NCBI RefSeq assembly: GCF_000307855.1
Contig: NZ_AJLR01000149.1
Span: forward strand, 1 to 64,000
DNA length: 64,000 bases
Direction: 5' to 3'
From: Schinkia azotoformans LMG 9581
GTDB lineage: Bacteria > Bacillota > Bacilli > Bacillales > Bacillaceae_J
The notes beneath the pieces were generated by a model. It saw only the letters and a program-made list of their open reading frames with translations, made no database searches and was not told where the DNA came from. The translations under genes were made by a program, and so were the position numbers. Shown in pieces: positions 9,588-18,968 of the stretch (the stretch's first letter is position 1; each line of letters starts with the position of its first letter).

Positions 9588-11186
9588 TTGTCCACATTTT
9601 ATTCTTTTATTATGTTTCCTCCGGCAGCTTTGGATAGGCGATTCATTACGGCCTCGCCTACGCCGGTTTGCGGAAAGCTTTCGCTGAATATAATATCGAT
9701 TTTTTCTTCGTCGAAAGCGCGAAGGCTGTCATACAAATGGTGGGCAACGGTTTTTAAATCTTCACGATATCCACAGGTTATTACGATATCCGCATTATAG
9801 TTCTGTTTATTTTCTTCAGTTGTCAACATTCCCACTTTTTTACCGTTTTGGTGCTCTTCATCAATGAGCTTTTGGATAAAATCACGGGGGCCGTCTACGA
9901 TATACAACGGTGCTTTTGGTGCATAATGCGTATATTTCATGCCCGGTGATTTGGGAGCTTCGTCTTTTTCCAAAAGGGCCTTATCCACAGCTACAGATCC
10001 AATCACTGCTTCTATTTCTTCTCTAGTTACTCCACCTGGGCGCAAAATTATTGGCGGAGTGCATGTACAATCAATGACTGTGGATTCTACGCCGACACCG
10101 GTTGCACCACCATCCACCACACCAGCAATTCTTCCGTTCAAATCGTGCAAAACATGGTCCGCATTGGTCGGACTCGGTTTTCCAGATAGATTGGCACTCG
10201 GTGCAGCCACTGGTACATCCGCAGCCTCTATTAAAGCGAGGGCTACCGGATGGTCAGGCATTCGAATCGCCACTGTTTGTAAACCGGCTGTCACTTTTGG
10301 AGAAACAACCGAATTGCTTTCAAAAATAATCGTTAATGGGCCTGGCCAAAATGAATCCATTAATTTTTGAGACACAGCTGGAATATTTTTAACTAACTTA
10401 TTTAATTGATTAATATTGGATATGTGGACAATTAGCGGATTATCACTTGGGCGTCCTTTTGCTTCATAAATCTTCGAAATCGCTTGATCTGACAAGGCAT
10501 TGGCCCCTAACCCATACACCGTTTCTGTTGGAAAGGCGACCACTTCTCCCCTACTTATCCACATGGCAGCGTTTTTAATTTGTGGATTACTTGTGAGTTC
10601 CGATGAATTTTTGTCCACAATCCAATGATGTGTTTCTAAATTATTCATATTTTAGTCCCTTCTCTTGCTATATCGCTATTTTCTGTATTTTATATTAATC
10701 GGTATAAACAAAATTATCCACATAATGTGGATAATTCTCTTAAAAAAGTGGATAACTTTGTGGATTTTGTTAGTTATTCCAATATTTTTGTATAGAAAAT
10801 TGTTTTGAACCTCTTTCAATCACTAAAAAGTATAATACATAATCACAGGTTGTTCATTATTTATGTTTTGATAGTGCTCAAAATCTAACATTTCCACAGG
10901 TGTTTCATCAGCCAACTGGAACCCTAGCATGTGAAAAAGTTTAACAGATCGTTGATGTCTTGTGCATAAAAACAGCTTCCGCAGACTATTTTTTTTCGAA
11001 TAATCAATAACCGCCCTCATGATTTCTAAAATACTAAGTTGATCCGACTTTTCATTGATAACAAAAGATCTCAATAGCCCATTTTGTTGCTGAAATTCAA
11101 ATCCGACCACAGCAACAAGAGACTGATCATCCCCATTTGTGGACAGGCTGTGTGTTTCTTTTTCCATAATTAAAAAGTTATCCACA
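9588..11186. promoter_or_regulatory. DnaA-box cluster across tsaC and ywlB
   Basis: Five perfect TTATCCACA boxes lie at 9981, 10555, 10714, 10726 (reverse) and 11178. One-mismatch boxes lie at 9588, 9767, 10423 (reverse), 10581 (reverse), 10611 and 10747 (reverse). The boxes at 10714 and 10726 are head-to-head, three bases apart. A random 64-kb sequence should hold about one perfect box. In B. subtilis DnaA binds clusters outside oriC that titrate or regulate DnaA; from memory ywlC-ywlB is one such locus. Confidence 0.8.
9599..10648 (-). CDS. tsaC: Threonylcarbamoyl-AMP synthase, Sua5 type
   Basis: This 349-residue enzyme makes threonylcarbamoyl-AMP from threonine, bicarbonate and ATP for the t6A modification of ANN-decoding tRNAs. 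The N-terminal YrdC domain (about residues 20-210) has FPTETVYGLGANA, KGRPSDNPLIVHI and the SANLSGKPSPT loop; a C-terminal Sua5 domain follows, joined by the SPGMKYTHYAPKAP linker. The two-domain length distinguishes Sua5 from short TsaC. AAGGGAC precedes the ATG. It equals B. subtilis ywlC. Its coding sequence carries several DnaA boxes. Confidence 0.94.
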   Translation of the reverse strand: MNNLETHHWIVDKNSSELTSNPQIKNAAMWISRGEVVAFPTETVYGLGANALSDQAISKIYEAKGRPSDNPLIVHISNINQLNKLVKNIPAVSQKLMDSFWPGPLTIIFESNSVVSPKVTAGLQTVAIRMPDHPVALALIEAADVPVAAPSANLSGKPSPTNADHVLHDLNGRIAGVVDGGATGVGVESTVIDCTCTPPIILRPGGVTREEIEAVIGSVAVDKALLEKDEAPKSPGMKYTHYAPKAPLYIVDGPRDFIQKLIDEEHQNGKKVGMLTTEENKQNYNADIVITCGYREDLKTVAHHLYDSLRAFDEEKIDIIFSESFPQTGVGEAVMNRLSKAAGGNIIKE

Positions 11187-11281
11187 TTTTGTTCAATTCC
11201 ATGCGTTTGTAGGCCCGCCTGCCCTACTAGTTGTTCAATTCTATTAATATCATCGTGTTTTGCTTTACGAATAATTTGCAT
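10823..11281 (-). CDS. ywlB: GNAT-family acetyltransferase, YwlB type
   Basis: This 152-residue protein has a GNAT-like layout: MQIIRKAKHDDINRIEQLV at the N-terminus, a central VAVVGFE strand, and a C-terminal segment (NSLRKLFLCTRHQRSVKLFHMLGF) that matches the acetyl-CoA-binding and final helix-strand region. The canonical Q/RxxGxG/A loop is degenerate (FVINEKSDQLSILEIM), so activity is uncertain. The start is the ATG at 11281 with GGGAGTGA eight bases upstream. Position between tsaC (ywlC) and spoIIR equals ywlB. Substrate unknown. A perfect DnaA box lies inside it. Confidence 0.75.
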   Translation of the reverse strand: MQIIRKAKHDDINRIEQLVGQAGLQTHGIEQNVDNFLIMEKETHSLSTNGDDQSLVAVVGFEFQQQNGLLRSFVINEKSDQLSILEIMRAVIDYSKKNSLRKLFLCTRHQRSVKLFHMLGFQLADETPVEMLDFEHYQNINNEQPVIMYYTF

Positions 11282-11334
11282 GTTAAATGTCACTCCCTAC
11301 TTTTCATTTTTAGCGGTGTATTTACGCGATTTGC

Positions 11335-11406
11335 GGAGTGGGACACAGATTTCTGGGACACAGTTCCCGACCCCATGGCCCAGACCCCGCGGCTCACACC
11401 GCCCCC
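11335..11406. repeat. Family B GC-rich intergenic repeat
   Basis: GGGACACAG occurs twice, followed by TTCCCGACCCCATGGCCC and ACCCCGCGGCTC. It lies between spoIIR and ywlB. Confidence 0.75.
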
Positions 11407-11492
11407 TAACCCATTTACTAAAAGCTATGATCGAAAAGTAGATCTCATGACTATTAATTCTATTAATTTTTTATTTATGATTAACATTCTCA

Positions 11493-12107
11493 TTAGAATG
11501 CACCTAGTAATTTTTCAATTAATTCTACGATAAATGATTTTACTACTACTTTTTCCTGTGAATCTGCTGTAGCTGGTTTAGATTCTTCATCTGCTTGCTT
11601 TACTGCATCACCATTTGAAAAATCTAGGAAGCATAGCGGTGGGAACAGTACGCACCACCAATTTGCACCTTCAGCATTACCAAGTGAAATTAAAATTGCT
11701 TCATATTGGCCAGCCGGGTAAATAAAGTTGCCATAAATTTTTGTTGGGAAATTTACATTGTCAAAATCAACATGAACCTTTTGGTTGCTGCCTTCCTGTT
11801 CTAATACTTGATAAGTGATTTTTTCAATTTCCGGAACGCGGTTGTCAATTAAAGTTCTAGCTGCCTCAATGGAAGTTAAATCCTCAACCCATTTCGTGAT
11901 TTCAGCGTTTACCGCATCACGAACTTTTCTTTTTAATGCTTGGTCTTCGTTTGAATCACTATTTGCAAGAATTCGTAATCTAATGGCTTCATCCGGAATT
12001 ACAACTGGCCCCTTCGCCTCTACGATTGCTCTATCAAAAATTTGAATTAAATTTGCACCTATTAAAATTAAAAGCATGAATATGATTGCTTGTGTTTGTT
12101 TTTTCAT
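11493..12107 (-). CDS. spoIIR: Stage II sporulation protein R
   Basis: This 204-residue secreted forespore signal protein triggers SpoIIGA to process pro-sigma-E in the mother cell. It has an N-terminal signal/anchor segment (residues 5-24) and the signature IRLRILANSDSNEDQALKRKV just after, followed by the conserved PTKIYGNFIYPAGQYEAILISLG and GANWWCVLFPPLCFLD segments. The ATG at 12107 has GGTGGAGA upstream; a longer frame upstream reads through this ribosome site. It lies between prmC and ywlB as in B. subtilis (ywlA). The gene is sigma-F dependent in B. subtilis; I could not identify a confident sigma-F promoter here. Confidence 0.95.
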   Translation of the reverse strand: MKKQTQAIIFMLLILIGANLIQIFDRAIVEAKGPVVIPDEAIRLRILANSDSNEDQALKRKVRDAVNAEITKWVEDLTSIEAARTLIDNRVPEIEKITYQVLEQEGSNQKVHVDFDNVNFPTKIYGNFIYPAGQYEAILISLGNAEGANWWCVLFPPLCFLDFSNGDAVKQADEESKPATADSQEKVVVKSFIVELIEKLLGAF

Positions 12108-12331
12108 TTTATCTCCACCGTCCTTACTAAGACAGTGTGGACAAAAACAAAACATCTTAAACTAGCAGAATTAAATTTTTATAAAAATAATTTAATAGAT
12201 TTGTAGATTGGGCTGCCGGGGCGGGCATGCTTGCGGAAATCCGGCTGTTGACACGGATCATCAAGAGCTCAGCCGGAAATCCCAAGGCTTTACCCGTAAA
12301 TATAAATGCTTTACTCGGAATAGCTACCCGA
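12108..12331. other. Intergenic region prmC-spoIIR with a large imperfect hairpin
   Basis: GGAAATCCGGCTG (12235-12247) and CAGCCGGAAATCC (12270-12282) pair at 11 of 13 positions around a 22-base loop. The surrounding bases are GC-richer than the neighbouring AT-rich leader. There is no T-run. It does not match repeat families A or B. Confidence 0.45.
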
Positions 12332-13213
12332 TCAGAACCTCCCAAATACCATCCTGTCTTTTCCGTTGATATCATGGACGATTTCAACATGAATGCCTTT
12401 GTGCTGAAAAGTTTTCTGGAGCATATCAGCAACGTTTTCTCCTTGGCCTACCCCAATTTCGAAGGCAATCAAAGCATGGTCTTCTACAACATGCGGCAAT
12501 TGATCCATAAAGCGTCGGTATAGGTCAAGGCCGTCTGTACCGCCAACCAGCGCTCGGATAGGTTCATGGTCTTTGACAATGTCGGACAAATTCTCAATGT
12601 CCCCTTCCGGAATATAGGGAGGGTTGGAGACGATTATGTCGAACTTTTCACCACGCTCCAAGAATGGCGTCAATAAATCCCCTTGAATAAAGCAGATTGA
12701 TGGTGCCTCAAGATTTTGTGCATTTTTATGGGCCACTTCAAGCGATTCCTCCGCGATATCTGTTGCGGTTACTCGAAGCGCTGGATCCTCAAGCGCCAAT
12801 GTAATCGCGATGATGCCGCTTCCTGTTCCAATATCAACAACGTTGAGTTTTTCCGAACGACCGCTAAAGTGCTCTTTTTTTCTTTTTAAAACACCTTCTA
12901 TTAATTCTTCCGTTTCCGGGCGTGGGATCAACACTTCCTCGTTCACTTCAAACTTTCTTCCGTAAAAAAATTCATATCCCATTAAGTATTGGACAGGTGT
13001 GCCACCAGCATATTGATAGACATCTTCGATAAAAGCTTCCTTAGTCTTTTCGTCCATCCATTGATCTCTTATTGATGCGTAGAGCTGTGCCCGTGACATT
13101 TGAAGGTGATGTCTTAGTAAAAGTTCAGCCGCAAATGGTTCTCTATTTTGTTTTTCTAAAAAAGAAGAAGCCCAATTGAGGGCTTCGTGTATTTTTGTAA
13201 ATGTTGGTTTCAT
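12332..13213 (-). CDS. prmC: Peptide chain release factor N5-glutamine methyltransferase
   Basis: This 293-residue methylase modifies the glutamine of the GGQ loop of RF1 and RF2. It has an N-terminal helical substrate-recognition domain (1-95), the SAM-binding motif VVDIGTGSGIIAITLAL at about 125-141 and the NPPY glutamine-binding motif at 197-200. Its ATG shares one base with the stop codon of prfA (TAATG), so enzyme and substrate are translationally coupled. Length is typical. B. subtilis calls it ywkE/hemK. Confidence 0.95.
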   Translation of the reverse strand: MKPTFTKIHEALNWASSFLEKQNREPFAAELLLRHHLQMSRAQLYASIRDQWMDEKTKEAFIEDVYQYAGGTPVQYLMGYEFFYGRKFEVNEEVLIPRPETEELIEGVLKRKKEHFSGRSEKLNVVDIGTGSGIIAITLALEDPALRVTATDIAEESLEVAHKNAQNLEAPSICFIQGDLLTPFLERGEKFDIIVSNPPYIPEGDIENLSDIVKDHEPIRALVGGTDGLDLYRRFMDQLPHVVEDHALIAFEIGVGQGENVADMLQKTFQHKGIHVEIVHDINGKDRMVFGRF

Positions 13214-14280
13214 TACTCAGCTTGCTCCATTTTTTTCGCTTGGTCATCCAAAATTAACGCATCAATAATTTCATCAAGTTTTCCTTGTAAAATTTGATCA
13301 AGCTTTTGAATTGTTAAACCAATGCGGTGGTCTGTTACACGGTTTTGCGGAAAGTTGTACGTACGGATACGTTCAGAACGGTCTCCTGTTCCAACGGCTG
13401 ATTTACGGTTTTGATCGTATTCAGCCTGTGCTTCCTGCTGGAATTTATCATAAATACGGGCACGTAATACCTTCATTGCTTTTTCTTTGTTCTTGATTTG
13501 CGACTTTTCATCTTGACATGAAACGACGATACCAGTCGGGATGTGGGTCAAACGTACAGCAGACATCGTTGTGTTAACACTTTGTCCACCGGGTCCGCTT
13601 GACGCAAATGTGTCTACACGGATGTCTTTCTCATGAACTTCTACCTCAACCTCTTCCGCTTCAGCAAGTACAGCAACTGTTGCAGTCGATGTATGGATGC
13701 GACCGCCAGATTCGGTTTCCGGCACACGTTGTACGCGGTGAGCGCCATTTTCAAACTTCATTTTAGAATAAGCGCCGTTACCGTTAATCATGAAAATAAT
13801 TTCCTTGTAGCCACCAATTCCGGTTGAGTTCGCTTCAATAACTTCCGGCTTCCAGCCTTGCGCTTCAGCATAACGGCTGTACATACGGAACAGGTCACCG
13901 GCAAACAATGCCGCTTCGTCTCCACCGGCAGCACCACGAATTTCAACGATAACGTTTTTGTCATCGTTCGGATCTTTTGGTAAAAGTAAAATTCGCATCC
14001 GTTCCGAAAGTTGTTCTTCCTGTTCAGAAAGCTCCGATACCTCTTCCTTCACCATTTCGCGCATTTCAGCATCTAATTTTTCCTCAAGCATTGCTTTTGC
14101 ATCCTTCAATTGCTCAAGTACCTCTTTATATTCACGGTAAACCTGAACAGTCTCCTCAATTCCTGACTGTTCTTTTGAATACTCACGTAATTTATTTGTA
14201 TCACTAATGACATCTGGGTCACTTAGTAGTTCATTTAATTTCTCATATCGGTTTTCAATCGCTTGTAAACGGTCTAACAC
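13213..14280 (-). CDS. prfA: Peptide chain release factor 1
   Basis: This 355-residue class I release factor recognises UAA and UAG. The stop-codon recognition tripeptide is PET at 187-189 in [16 protein letters not shown], and the catalytic GGQ is at 231-233 in [12 protein letters not shown]. The start is GTG, with GAGGTGA six bases upstream; B. subtilis-type length confirms it. It forms an overlapping pair with prmC, the enzyme that methylates Gln233. Confidence 0.97.
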   Translation of the reverse strand: MLDRLQAIENRYEKLNELLSDPDVISDTNKLREYSKEQSGIEETVQVYREYKEVLEQLKDAKAMLEEKLDAEMREMVKEEVSELSEQEEQLSERMRILLLPKDPNDDKNVIVEIRGAAGGDEAALFAGDLFRMYSRYAEAQGWKPEVIEANSTGIGGYKEIIFMINGNGAYSKMKFENGAHRVQRVPETESGGRIHTSTATVAVLAEAEEVEVEVHEKDIRVDTFASSGPGGQSVNTTMSAVRLTHIPTGIVVSCQDEKSQIKNKEKAMKVLRARIYDKFQQEAQAEYDQNRKSAVGTGDRSERIRTYNFPQNRVTDHRIGLTIQKLDQILQGKLDEIIDALILDDQAKKMEQAE

Positions 14281-14438
14281 ACATAGTCACCTCATTAATT
14301 AGTCCATAACATTTCAATTATAGTATAAGTGATATTGCTAGTCAAAATTATAGTGAAATTATATTTGTGGTAAAGAAGATGGGGCAGCGGATGGGACATT
14401 AGTTGGCACGTCAGTGGTGCCTGTGCCCAAAGTCAAGA

Positions 14439-14482
14439 AAAGTGTCCAGTACTTTTGTTTGGGAAGGAGTACCAGACACTTT
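14439..14482 (-). terminator. Terminator after the YhcN-type lipoprotein gene
   Basis: AAAGTGTCTGGTACT pairs with AGTACTGGACACTTT (two G-U pairs), followed by TCTTGACTTT on the reverse strand, ten bases after the stop. The GTCTGGTACT word recurs in the inverted element near 30.0 kb. Confidence 0.7.
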
Positions 14483-14492
14483 GCGAGGATTA

Positions 14493-14951
14493 TTATGCAT
14501 TATTATTGTTTACTCGTAAGTCGATTTTGTAGCGTGGGACGGCGTTGGCTAGTTTTCTTTGAAGGTCATCCGTTCGCCAGTGAAGGTCGTCTCTAGATAG
14601 ATTGCGCTTTGGCGTCACGTTAACGATTGCTTTGTGACCATTGATATAGATCATGCCTGCGTTGAAGGCATTGGTGCTTTCAACGATTTCACGTAGCTTT
14701 TGTTGGTAGGCCCCATGGTTATTATGAGCTTCATTTTCGGTGTTCAGGTCTAGAAAGTTCGGGTTTCGATCAGCAATATCCGTTATTTCCCCTTCTACAT
14801 AGGAAACATCCTTCCGCCCTGATTCTTCGTTATCTCTCAATGTGTCACTGGTTTCAGACTGAAAGCCAAATTGATTACCATTGTTCATTGTTCCACATGC
14901 AGTAAGTACGGTAAGTATAAGCATCAATAAAAAAACAAACGCCTTATTCAT
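14493..14951 (-). CDS. YhcN/YlaJ-family sporulation lipoprotein
   Basis: This 152-residue predicted lipoprotein has the lipobox LTAC at residues 16-19 after a hydrophobic signal. The middle (YVEGEITDIADRNPNFLDL) is low in hydrophobicity, and the C-terminal part (HKAIVNVTPKRNLSRDDLHW...VPRYKIDLRVNN) matches the YhcN/YlaJ domain of spore cortex or inner-membrane lipoproteins. GGAGGTG precedes the ATG. Family members are expressed in the forespore and affect germination or outgrowth; the exact role here is unknown. It sits between tdk and prfA with its own terminator. Confidence 0.8.
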   Translation of the reverse strand: MNKAFVFLLMLILTVLTACGTMNNGNQFGFQSETSDTLRDNEESGRKDVSYVEGEITDIADRNPNFLDLNTENEAHNNHGAYQQKLREIVESTNAFNAGMIYINGHKAIVNVTPKRNLSRDDLHWRTDDLQRKLANAVPRYKIDLRVNNNNA

Positions 14952-15074
14952 TGACTACACCTCCTAAAAAATAGGTTGCCAAAAAACAAAGCGATCAATA
15001 CAGGTAATTATAAGTAAAATCGGTTTCAATCGTAGAAGTCAGCTAGACCATTGAGGAAAAACCATCAAGGCAAA

Positions 15075-15105
15075 AATAAAATGCAGACGGACTTTTCCTC
15101 TGCAT
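15075..15105 (-). terminator. Terminator after tdk
   Basis: ATGCAGA pairs with TCTGCAT and is followed by TTTATTTTTG on the reverse strand, 14 bases after the tdk stop. Confidence 0.8.
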
Positions 15106-15118
15106 ATTGCACACTTTT

Positions 15119-15733
15119 CTATATAATTGCTGATATATTTGTTTTTTTACTCACAGGTTTCCCTGGTACTTGATGACAATGGCGACAACGTGATTCGTAT
15201 GCTTCTGATGCCCCAACTAAGATAACAGGGTCATGATAAGAAGCTGGTTTTCCGTTGATTAATCGTTGGGTTCGACTTGCTGGTGAGCCACAAACAACAC
15301 AAATGGCTTGAAGCTTTGTGACTGATTCTGCCAATGCCATTAACTTTGGCACGGAGCCAAATGGCTCCCCACGGAAGTCCTGGTCAAGTCCCGCGCAAAT
15401 GATGCGGTAGCCCTTATTTGCTAAAAGCTGTGCTACTTCAACGATTTCATCATCAAAAAATTGTACTTCATCGATCCCGATAACATCTGTCTCAGGATTT
15501 ACTAATTCTATGATTCGTGCTGAATTTTCAACTGGTTTTGCTATGACAGAGGTTCCATTATGGGAAACAACAGAGGATTTGCTATACCGATTATCGATAA
15601 TCGGCTTAAAAACTTGAACAGTCAGCTTTGCGTACTCTGCCCGCCTAATGCGTCTGATGAGTTCCTCTGATTTTCCGGAAAACATGCTTCCACAAATGAC
15701 CTCGATCCAACCGCTTTGCTTCATAACGTACAC
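15119..15733 (-). CDS. tdk: Thymidine kinase
   Basis: This 204-residue type II thymidine kinase phosphorylates thymidine for dTTP salvage. The P-loop is [14 protein letters not shown] (about 16-29), the Walker B/acceptor segment is [15 protein letters not shown], and the zinc site includes CVVCG and a C-terminal CRHC. The start is GTG with AAGGGGAGA upstream, giving MYVMKQSGW as in the B. subtilis protein; an ATG three codons later is possible. It is between rpmE and the lipoprotein gene, as expected for the group. Confidence 0.95.
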   Translation of the reverse strand: MYVMKQSGWIEVICGSMFSGKSEELIRRIRRAEYAKLTVQVFKPIIDNRYSKSSVVSHNGTSVIAKPVENSARIIELVNPETDVIGIDEVQFFDDEIVEVAQLLANKGYRIICAGLDQDFRGEPFGSVPKLMALAESVTKLQAICVVCGSPASRTQRLINGKPASYHDPVILVGASEAYESRCRHCHQVPGKPVSKKTNISAII

Positions 15734-15785
15734 GACGATCTCCCCTTGTAAATCATGTTGTTTTTACCATTAACAGGTTAAAAGT

Positions 15786-15883
15786 AAAAAGGGCTTATCT
15801 CAAATGTGCCCGACACCACATACCTATATGCGGATTTATCTACACCCATAAAGGATGGCAGATAGACACTTTGAAACAGCCCC
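15786..15883 (-). terminator. Long imperfect inverted repeat after rpmE, possible terminator or MITE remnant
   Basis: On the reverse strand GGGGCTGTTTCAAAGTGTC faces GGCACATTTGAGATAAGCCC, followed by TTTTTAC. The arms pair imperfectly over about 18 bases around a 55-base loop. It could be a large terminator for rpmE or a short element with terminal inverted repeats. Confidence 0.4.
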
Positions 15884-15957
15884 TCATAGTTATTCTAATT
15901 ATCCAAAATCAATGTACTCATGCTAAGGCGCATGCATTGATCTTTGAATAAAAATGA

Positions 15958-16158
15958 TTACTTAAGATTGTATTTTTTCTTGAAGCGATCCACACGGCCG
16001 CCAGCATCAGCGAACTTTTGACGTCCAGTATAGAATGGATGGCATTCAGAACAAATTTCTACCTTTACTGCATCCTTTACTGATCCGCTCTCAAATTCAT
16101 TTCCGCAAGCACATGTCACCATTACTGTTTTATAGTTAGGGTGAATTCCTTGTTTCAT
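15958..16158 (-). CDS. rpmE: Ribosomal protein L31, zinc-binding form
   Basis: This 66-residue large-subunit protein is of the primary C+ type: Cys residues in TCACGNEF and [12 protein letters not shown] provide the zinc site, unlike the Cys-less zinc-starvation paralogue. Two in-frame ATGs occur; AAGGAG immediately touches the first, so the second (16158), which reproduces the B. subtilis length, is chosen. A clear sigma-A promoter lies upstream (16223-16251), leaving a leader of about 60 bases that could hold the autoregulatory L31 leader. Confidence 0.95.
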   Translation of the reverse strand: MKQGIHPNYKTVMVTCACGNEFESGSVKDAVKVEICSECHPFYTGRQKFADAGGRVDRFKKKYNLK

Positions 16159-16222
16159 GATTTTCATCTCCTTCCGCCCTGAATCCTGAGGAAACAGAGT
16201 TTAACTTAACACACATGAAAAG

Positions 16223-16251
16223 ATTATAACAGGAATGTATTCGTAATGCAA
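16223..16251 (-). promoter_or_regulatory. Sigma-A promoter of rpmE
   Basis: TTGCAT and TATAAT are separated by 17 bases on the reverse strand. The start point would be near 16216, about 58 bases before the rpmE ATG. The leader contains CTCTGTTTCC facing GGAAGGAG, a pairing that would cover the ribosome site. Confidence 0.8.
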
Positions 16252-16342
16252 GAATACATTTCTACCCTTATCAGCCTGTACAAAAGGCCCTTAATCGGCA
16301 AGAAATGCCATATAATTTCAGCATTTTGCGTCCCTATTTTAA

Positions 16343-17611
16343 TTACCTTTTAGTTACTCCACGCATTTCTTCGTCCATCTTTTGGAAGAATTCCTCGTTG
16401 GTTTTTGTATTTTTTAAGCGCTTTAAGAAGCGTTCTACAAAATCAGGTGTATCCGTCATTGTTTTACGGATTGCCCATAGTTTGTCCAAATGATTCTTCG
16501 GTAATAACAACTCTTCTTTCCGTGTTCCTGAACGGCGAATGTCAATGGCTGGGAAGATACGGCGCTCTGCAAGACTGCGGTCAAGATGCAGCTCCATGTT
16601 ACCTGTTCCTTTAAATTCCTCGTAAATAACATCATCCATTCTTGAACCTGTATCGACAAGCGCAGTTGCTAAAATGGTTAAGCTTCCACCCTCTTCAATA
16701 TTACGGGCAGCCCCAAAGAAACGCTTCGGACGGTGGAAAGCTGCAGGGTCGATACCTCCAGATAATGTTCTTCCACTTGGTGGAATTACTAGGTTATAGG
16801 CTCTCGCAAGGCGAGTAATACTATCCATAAGAATAATAACATCTTTTTTATGCTCAACTAAACGCATGGCTCTTTCTAAAACAAGTTCTGCTACTTTGAT
16901 GTGATTTTCAGGCACTTCATCAAAGGTTGAACTTACAACATCACCAACGACAGAGCGTTCAATATCGGTTACTTCCTCTGGGCGCTCGTCGATTAATAAT
17001 ACGATTAATTCAGCTTCGGGATGATTGGTTGTAATGCTATTTGCAATTTCTTTTAGTAGAACTGTTTTTCCTGCCTTTGGAGGTGCTACGATTAAACCAC
17101 GCTGACCAAAACCAACTGGAGCTAATAAATCCATAATTCTTGTAGAAAGATGATGGGATTCGGTTTCAAGAACCATATGGCGGTCGGGATATAGAGGTGT
17201 TAACGCTGGGAAGTGCACTCTTTCTTTTGCAGTTTCAGGGTCATCGCCATTAACAGCTTCAACATGGAGCAACCCATAGTAGCGTTCATTTTCTTTCGGC
17301 GGTCGAACTTTACCAGATACTTTGTCACCATTTCGCAAGTCAAATCTTCTAATTTGGGAAGCGGATATGTAGATATCCTCAGAGCTTGGTGAATAGTTGA
17401 TCGGTCGCAGGAAGCCAAAACCTTCCGACTGGATGATTTCCAAAACACCTTCCATGAATAATAAACCGTCTTGTTCTGCTCTTGCTTTTAAGATTGAAAA
17501 AATAAGTTCTTTTTTGTTCAGCTTACTGTAATAAGAAATTTTCAATTCACGGGCAAGCTCGTACAATTCTTTTAATTTCATATTTTCTAAATGAGAAATA
17601 GATACAGACAT
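16343..17611 (-). CDS. rho: Transcription termination factor Rho
   Basis: This 422-residue hexameric RNA helicase has an N-terminal helical domain ([21 protein letters not shown]), an OSB-fold RNA-binding domain (about 50-125, with GFGFLRP), the Walker [10 protein letters not shown] at about 178-187, Walker [17 protein letters not shown] and the Q/R-loop region. Length is standard for Bacillaceae. The ribosome site is weak (AGAGTGGTG), consistent with low translation. The promoter is about 180 bases upstream, leaving a long leader where Rho autoregulation could act, as reported for B. subtilis. Confidence 0.96.
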   Translation of the reverse strand: MSVSISHLENMKLKELYELARELKISYYSKLNKKELIFSILKARAEQDGLLFMEGVLEIIQSEGFGFLRPINYSPSSEDIYISASQIRRFDLRNGDKVSGKVRPPKENERYYGLLHVEAVNGDDPETAKERVHFPALTPLYPDRHMVLETESHHLSTRIMDLLAPVGFGQRGLIVAPPKAGKTVLLKEIANSITTNHPEAELIVLLIDERPEEVTDIERSVVGDVVSSTFDEVPENHIKVAELVLERAMRLVEHKKDVIILMDSITRLARAYNLVIPPSGRTLSGGIDPAAFHRPKRFFGAARNIEEGGSLTILATALVDTGSRMDDVIYEEFKGTGNMELHLDRSLAERRIFPAIDIRRSGTRKEELLLPKNHLDKLWAIRKTMTDTPDFVERFLKRLKNTKTNEEFFQKMDEEMRGVTKR

Positions 17612-17791
17612 TTTTACACCACTCTTTTAATTTTTTGAAAAATAAAAATATTCAAAGACCAAAATAAGGAATTAATAAAATAAAAGCAAGGAAGTTAATT
17701 TGAGAGAAGGGTGAAACTATAGTCGTGAAGTTAATTTTGTAGTTTTATCTCTATTATAAAACAAATTGCATCTTGGTAGACTATTAGAATT

Positions 17792-17821
17792 AGTATACCA
17801 TACACTATTCAGATTGGTCAA
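17792..17821 (-). promoter_or_regulatory. Sigma-A promoter of rho
   Basis: TTGACC and TATACT are separated by 18 bases on the reverse strand. Predicted start near 17785, giving a leader of roughly 175 bases. Confidence 0.65.
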
Positions 17822-17844
17822 ACAGTTGTTCTGTTTAATTTAAC

Positions 17845-17868
17845 TTAGGCCCCGAAACCGAGGCCTAA
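17845..17868 (-). terminator. Hairpin terminator after glpX
   Basis: TTAGGCC and GGCCTAA pair, continued by an inner CG step, about 30 bases after the glpX stop. The following tract (GTTAAATTAAAC) is only moderately T-rich, so termination may be partial. Confidence 0.55.
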
Positions 17869-17897
17869 AAATCATCTGATGTTTGTATGCTTCACTT

Positions 17898-18866
17898 TTA
17901 TTTCATTACTAGATTTGGTTTTGTTTTTAGGCTGTGACGGCCGTCGATGAAGCGAACAGTTCCAGATTTTGCACGCATAACTAATGATTGGGTTGTGCCA
18001 ATGCTTCCTTCTTTAAACTGAACGCCTTTCAAAAGTTCTCCGTCGGTGATCCCAGTAGCAGCGAAAATGCAGTCGTCGCCTTTTACAAGGTCGTCCATTG
18101 TTAAAACTTTATCAACATCTGCGATGCCCATTTCGTGGCAGCGTCTTAGCTCTTCATCGTTTTGCGGTTTAAGTTTCCCTTGCAGTTCTCCCCCTAAGCA
18201 TTTCAAACCAACGGCAGCTAAAACTCCCTCAGGAGCTCCACCAATCCCAAACATAATGTCCACGCCTGTAAAGTCAAAAGCAGTATTCAATGCAGCCGCA
18301 ACGTCACCATCAGTGATCAATTTAATGCGGGCACCTGCTTCACGAATTTCAGAAATAATTTGGTCATGGCGCGGGCGGTTTAAAACAATCGCCACAACGT
18401 CCTCGATCGCTTTATTTTTCGCTTTGGCAACAGCCTTTAAATTTTCAATAACTGGTGCGTTAATATCGATTTTGCCAGCACATTCTGGACCAACAGCAAT
18501 TTTATCCATATACATATCCGGTGCATGTAAAAGATTGCCACGGTCAGCAATCGCAATGACCGCAAAAGCTCCCCAAGTTCCCGCTGCAAGAATATTTGTA
18601 CCTTCAAGCGGGTCAACAGCTACGTCCACTTCTGGACCATGCCCAGTGCCCAGCTCTTCACCAATATAAAGCATTGGTGCTTCGTCCATTTCTCCTTCAC
18701 CGATCACAACAGTTCCTTGCATTGGAATTGTGTCAAATACTTTACGCATTGCTTCAGTTGCAGCGTTGTCTGCAGCTTCTTTTTTTCCTCTTCCCATCCA
18801 TCTTGCTGATGCTAGGGCAGCTGCTTCTGTTACCCGCACTAATTCCATTGTTAAACTTCTTTCCAT
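17898..18866 (-). CDS. glpX: Fructose-1,6-bisphosphatase class II
   Basis: This 322-residue gluconeogenic phosphatase of the GlpX family works on fructose 1,6-bisphosphate. Metal and substrate motifs are clear: [19 protein letters not shown] around residue 60, DPLEGTN near 85 and [13 protein letters not shown] near 190. The start is the ATG at 18866 ([20 protein letters not shown]), preceded by GAGAGGAA; an upstream extension lacks a ribosome site. It lies between murA and rho as in B. subtilis, next to fbaA two genes away, and is separated from murA by two tandem family A repeats. Confidence 0.95.
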   Translation of the reverse strand: MERSLTMELVRVTEAAALASARWMGRGKKEAADNAATEAMRKVFDTIPMQGTVVIGEGEMDEAPMLYIGEELGTGHGPEVDVAVDPLEGTNILAAGTWGAFAVIAIADRGNLLHAPDMYMDKIAVGPECAGKIDINAPVIENLKAVAKAKNKAIEDVVAIVLNRPRHDQIISEIREAGARIKLITDGDVAAALNTAFDFTGVDIMFGIGGAPEGVLAAVGLKCLGGELQGKLKPQNDEELRRCHEMGIADVDKVLTMDDLVKGDDCIFAATGITDGELLKGVQFKEGSIGTTQSLVMRAKSGTVRFIDGRHSLKTKPNLVMK

Positions 18867-18905
18867 ATTCGATTCCTCTCCCATGGTTTTAGATTTCCAC
18901 ATTAT

Positions 18906-18964
18906 TGTCTAGCTCCAGCACCCAGCGACTAGTAAACTTCACTAAACGGGCGCTTCCGCTTTTC
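18906..18964 (-). repeat. Family A repeat, short form
   Basis: Reverse strand runs from GAAAAGCGGAAGCGCCC to GCTGGAGCTAGACA. The middle is deleted, leaving GCGCCC to pair with GGGTGC. It is in tandem with the next copy, four bases away. Confidence 0.85.
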
Positions 18965-18968
18965 TACT

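Noticed and set aside
9482-9598. Manganese (yybP-ykoY) riboswitch before mntP
   Set aside because: The leader is too short and the conserved GGGGAGUA-type core was not found.
12157-12432. 91-residue reverse frame across the prmC end
   Set aside because: Overlaps the prmC 3' end in another frame and has no ribosome site or family match.
18046-18669. 207-residue frame opposite glpX
   Set aside because: glpX is certain on the other strand, and this frame lacks a ribosome site and any recognisable family.
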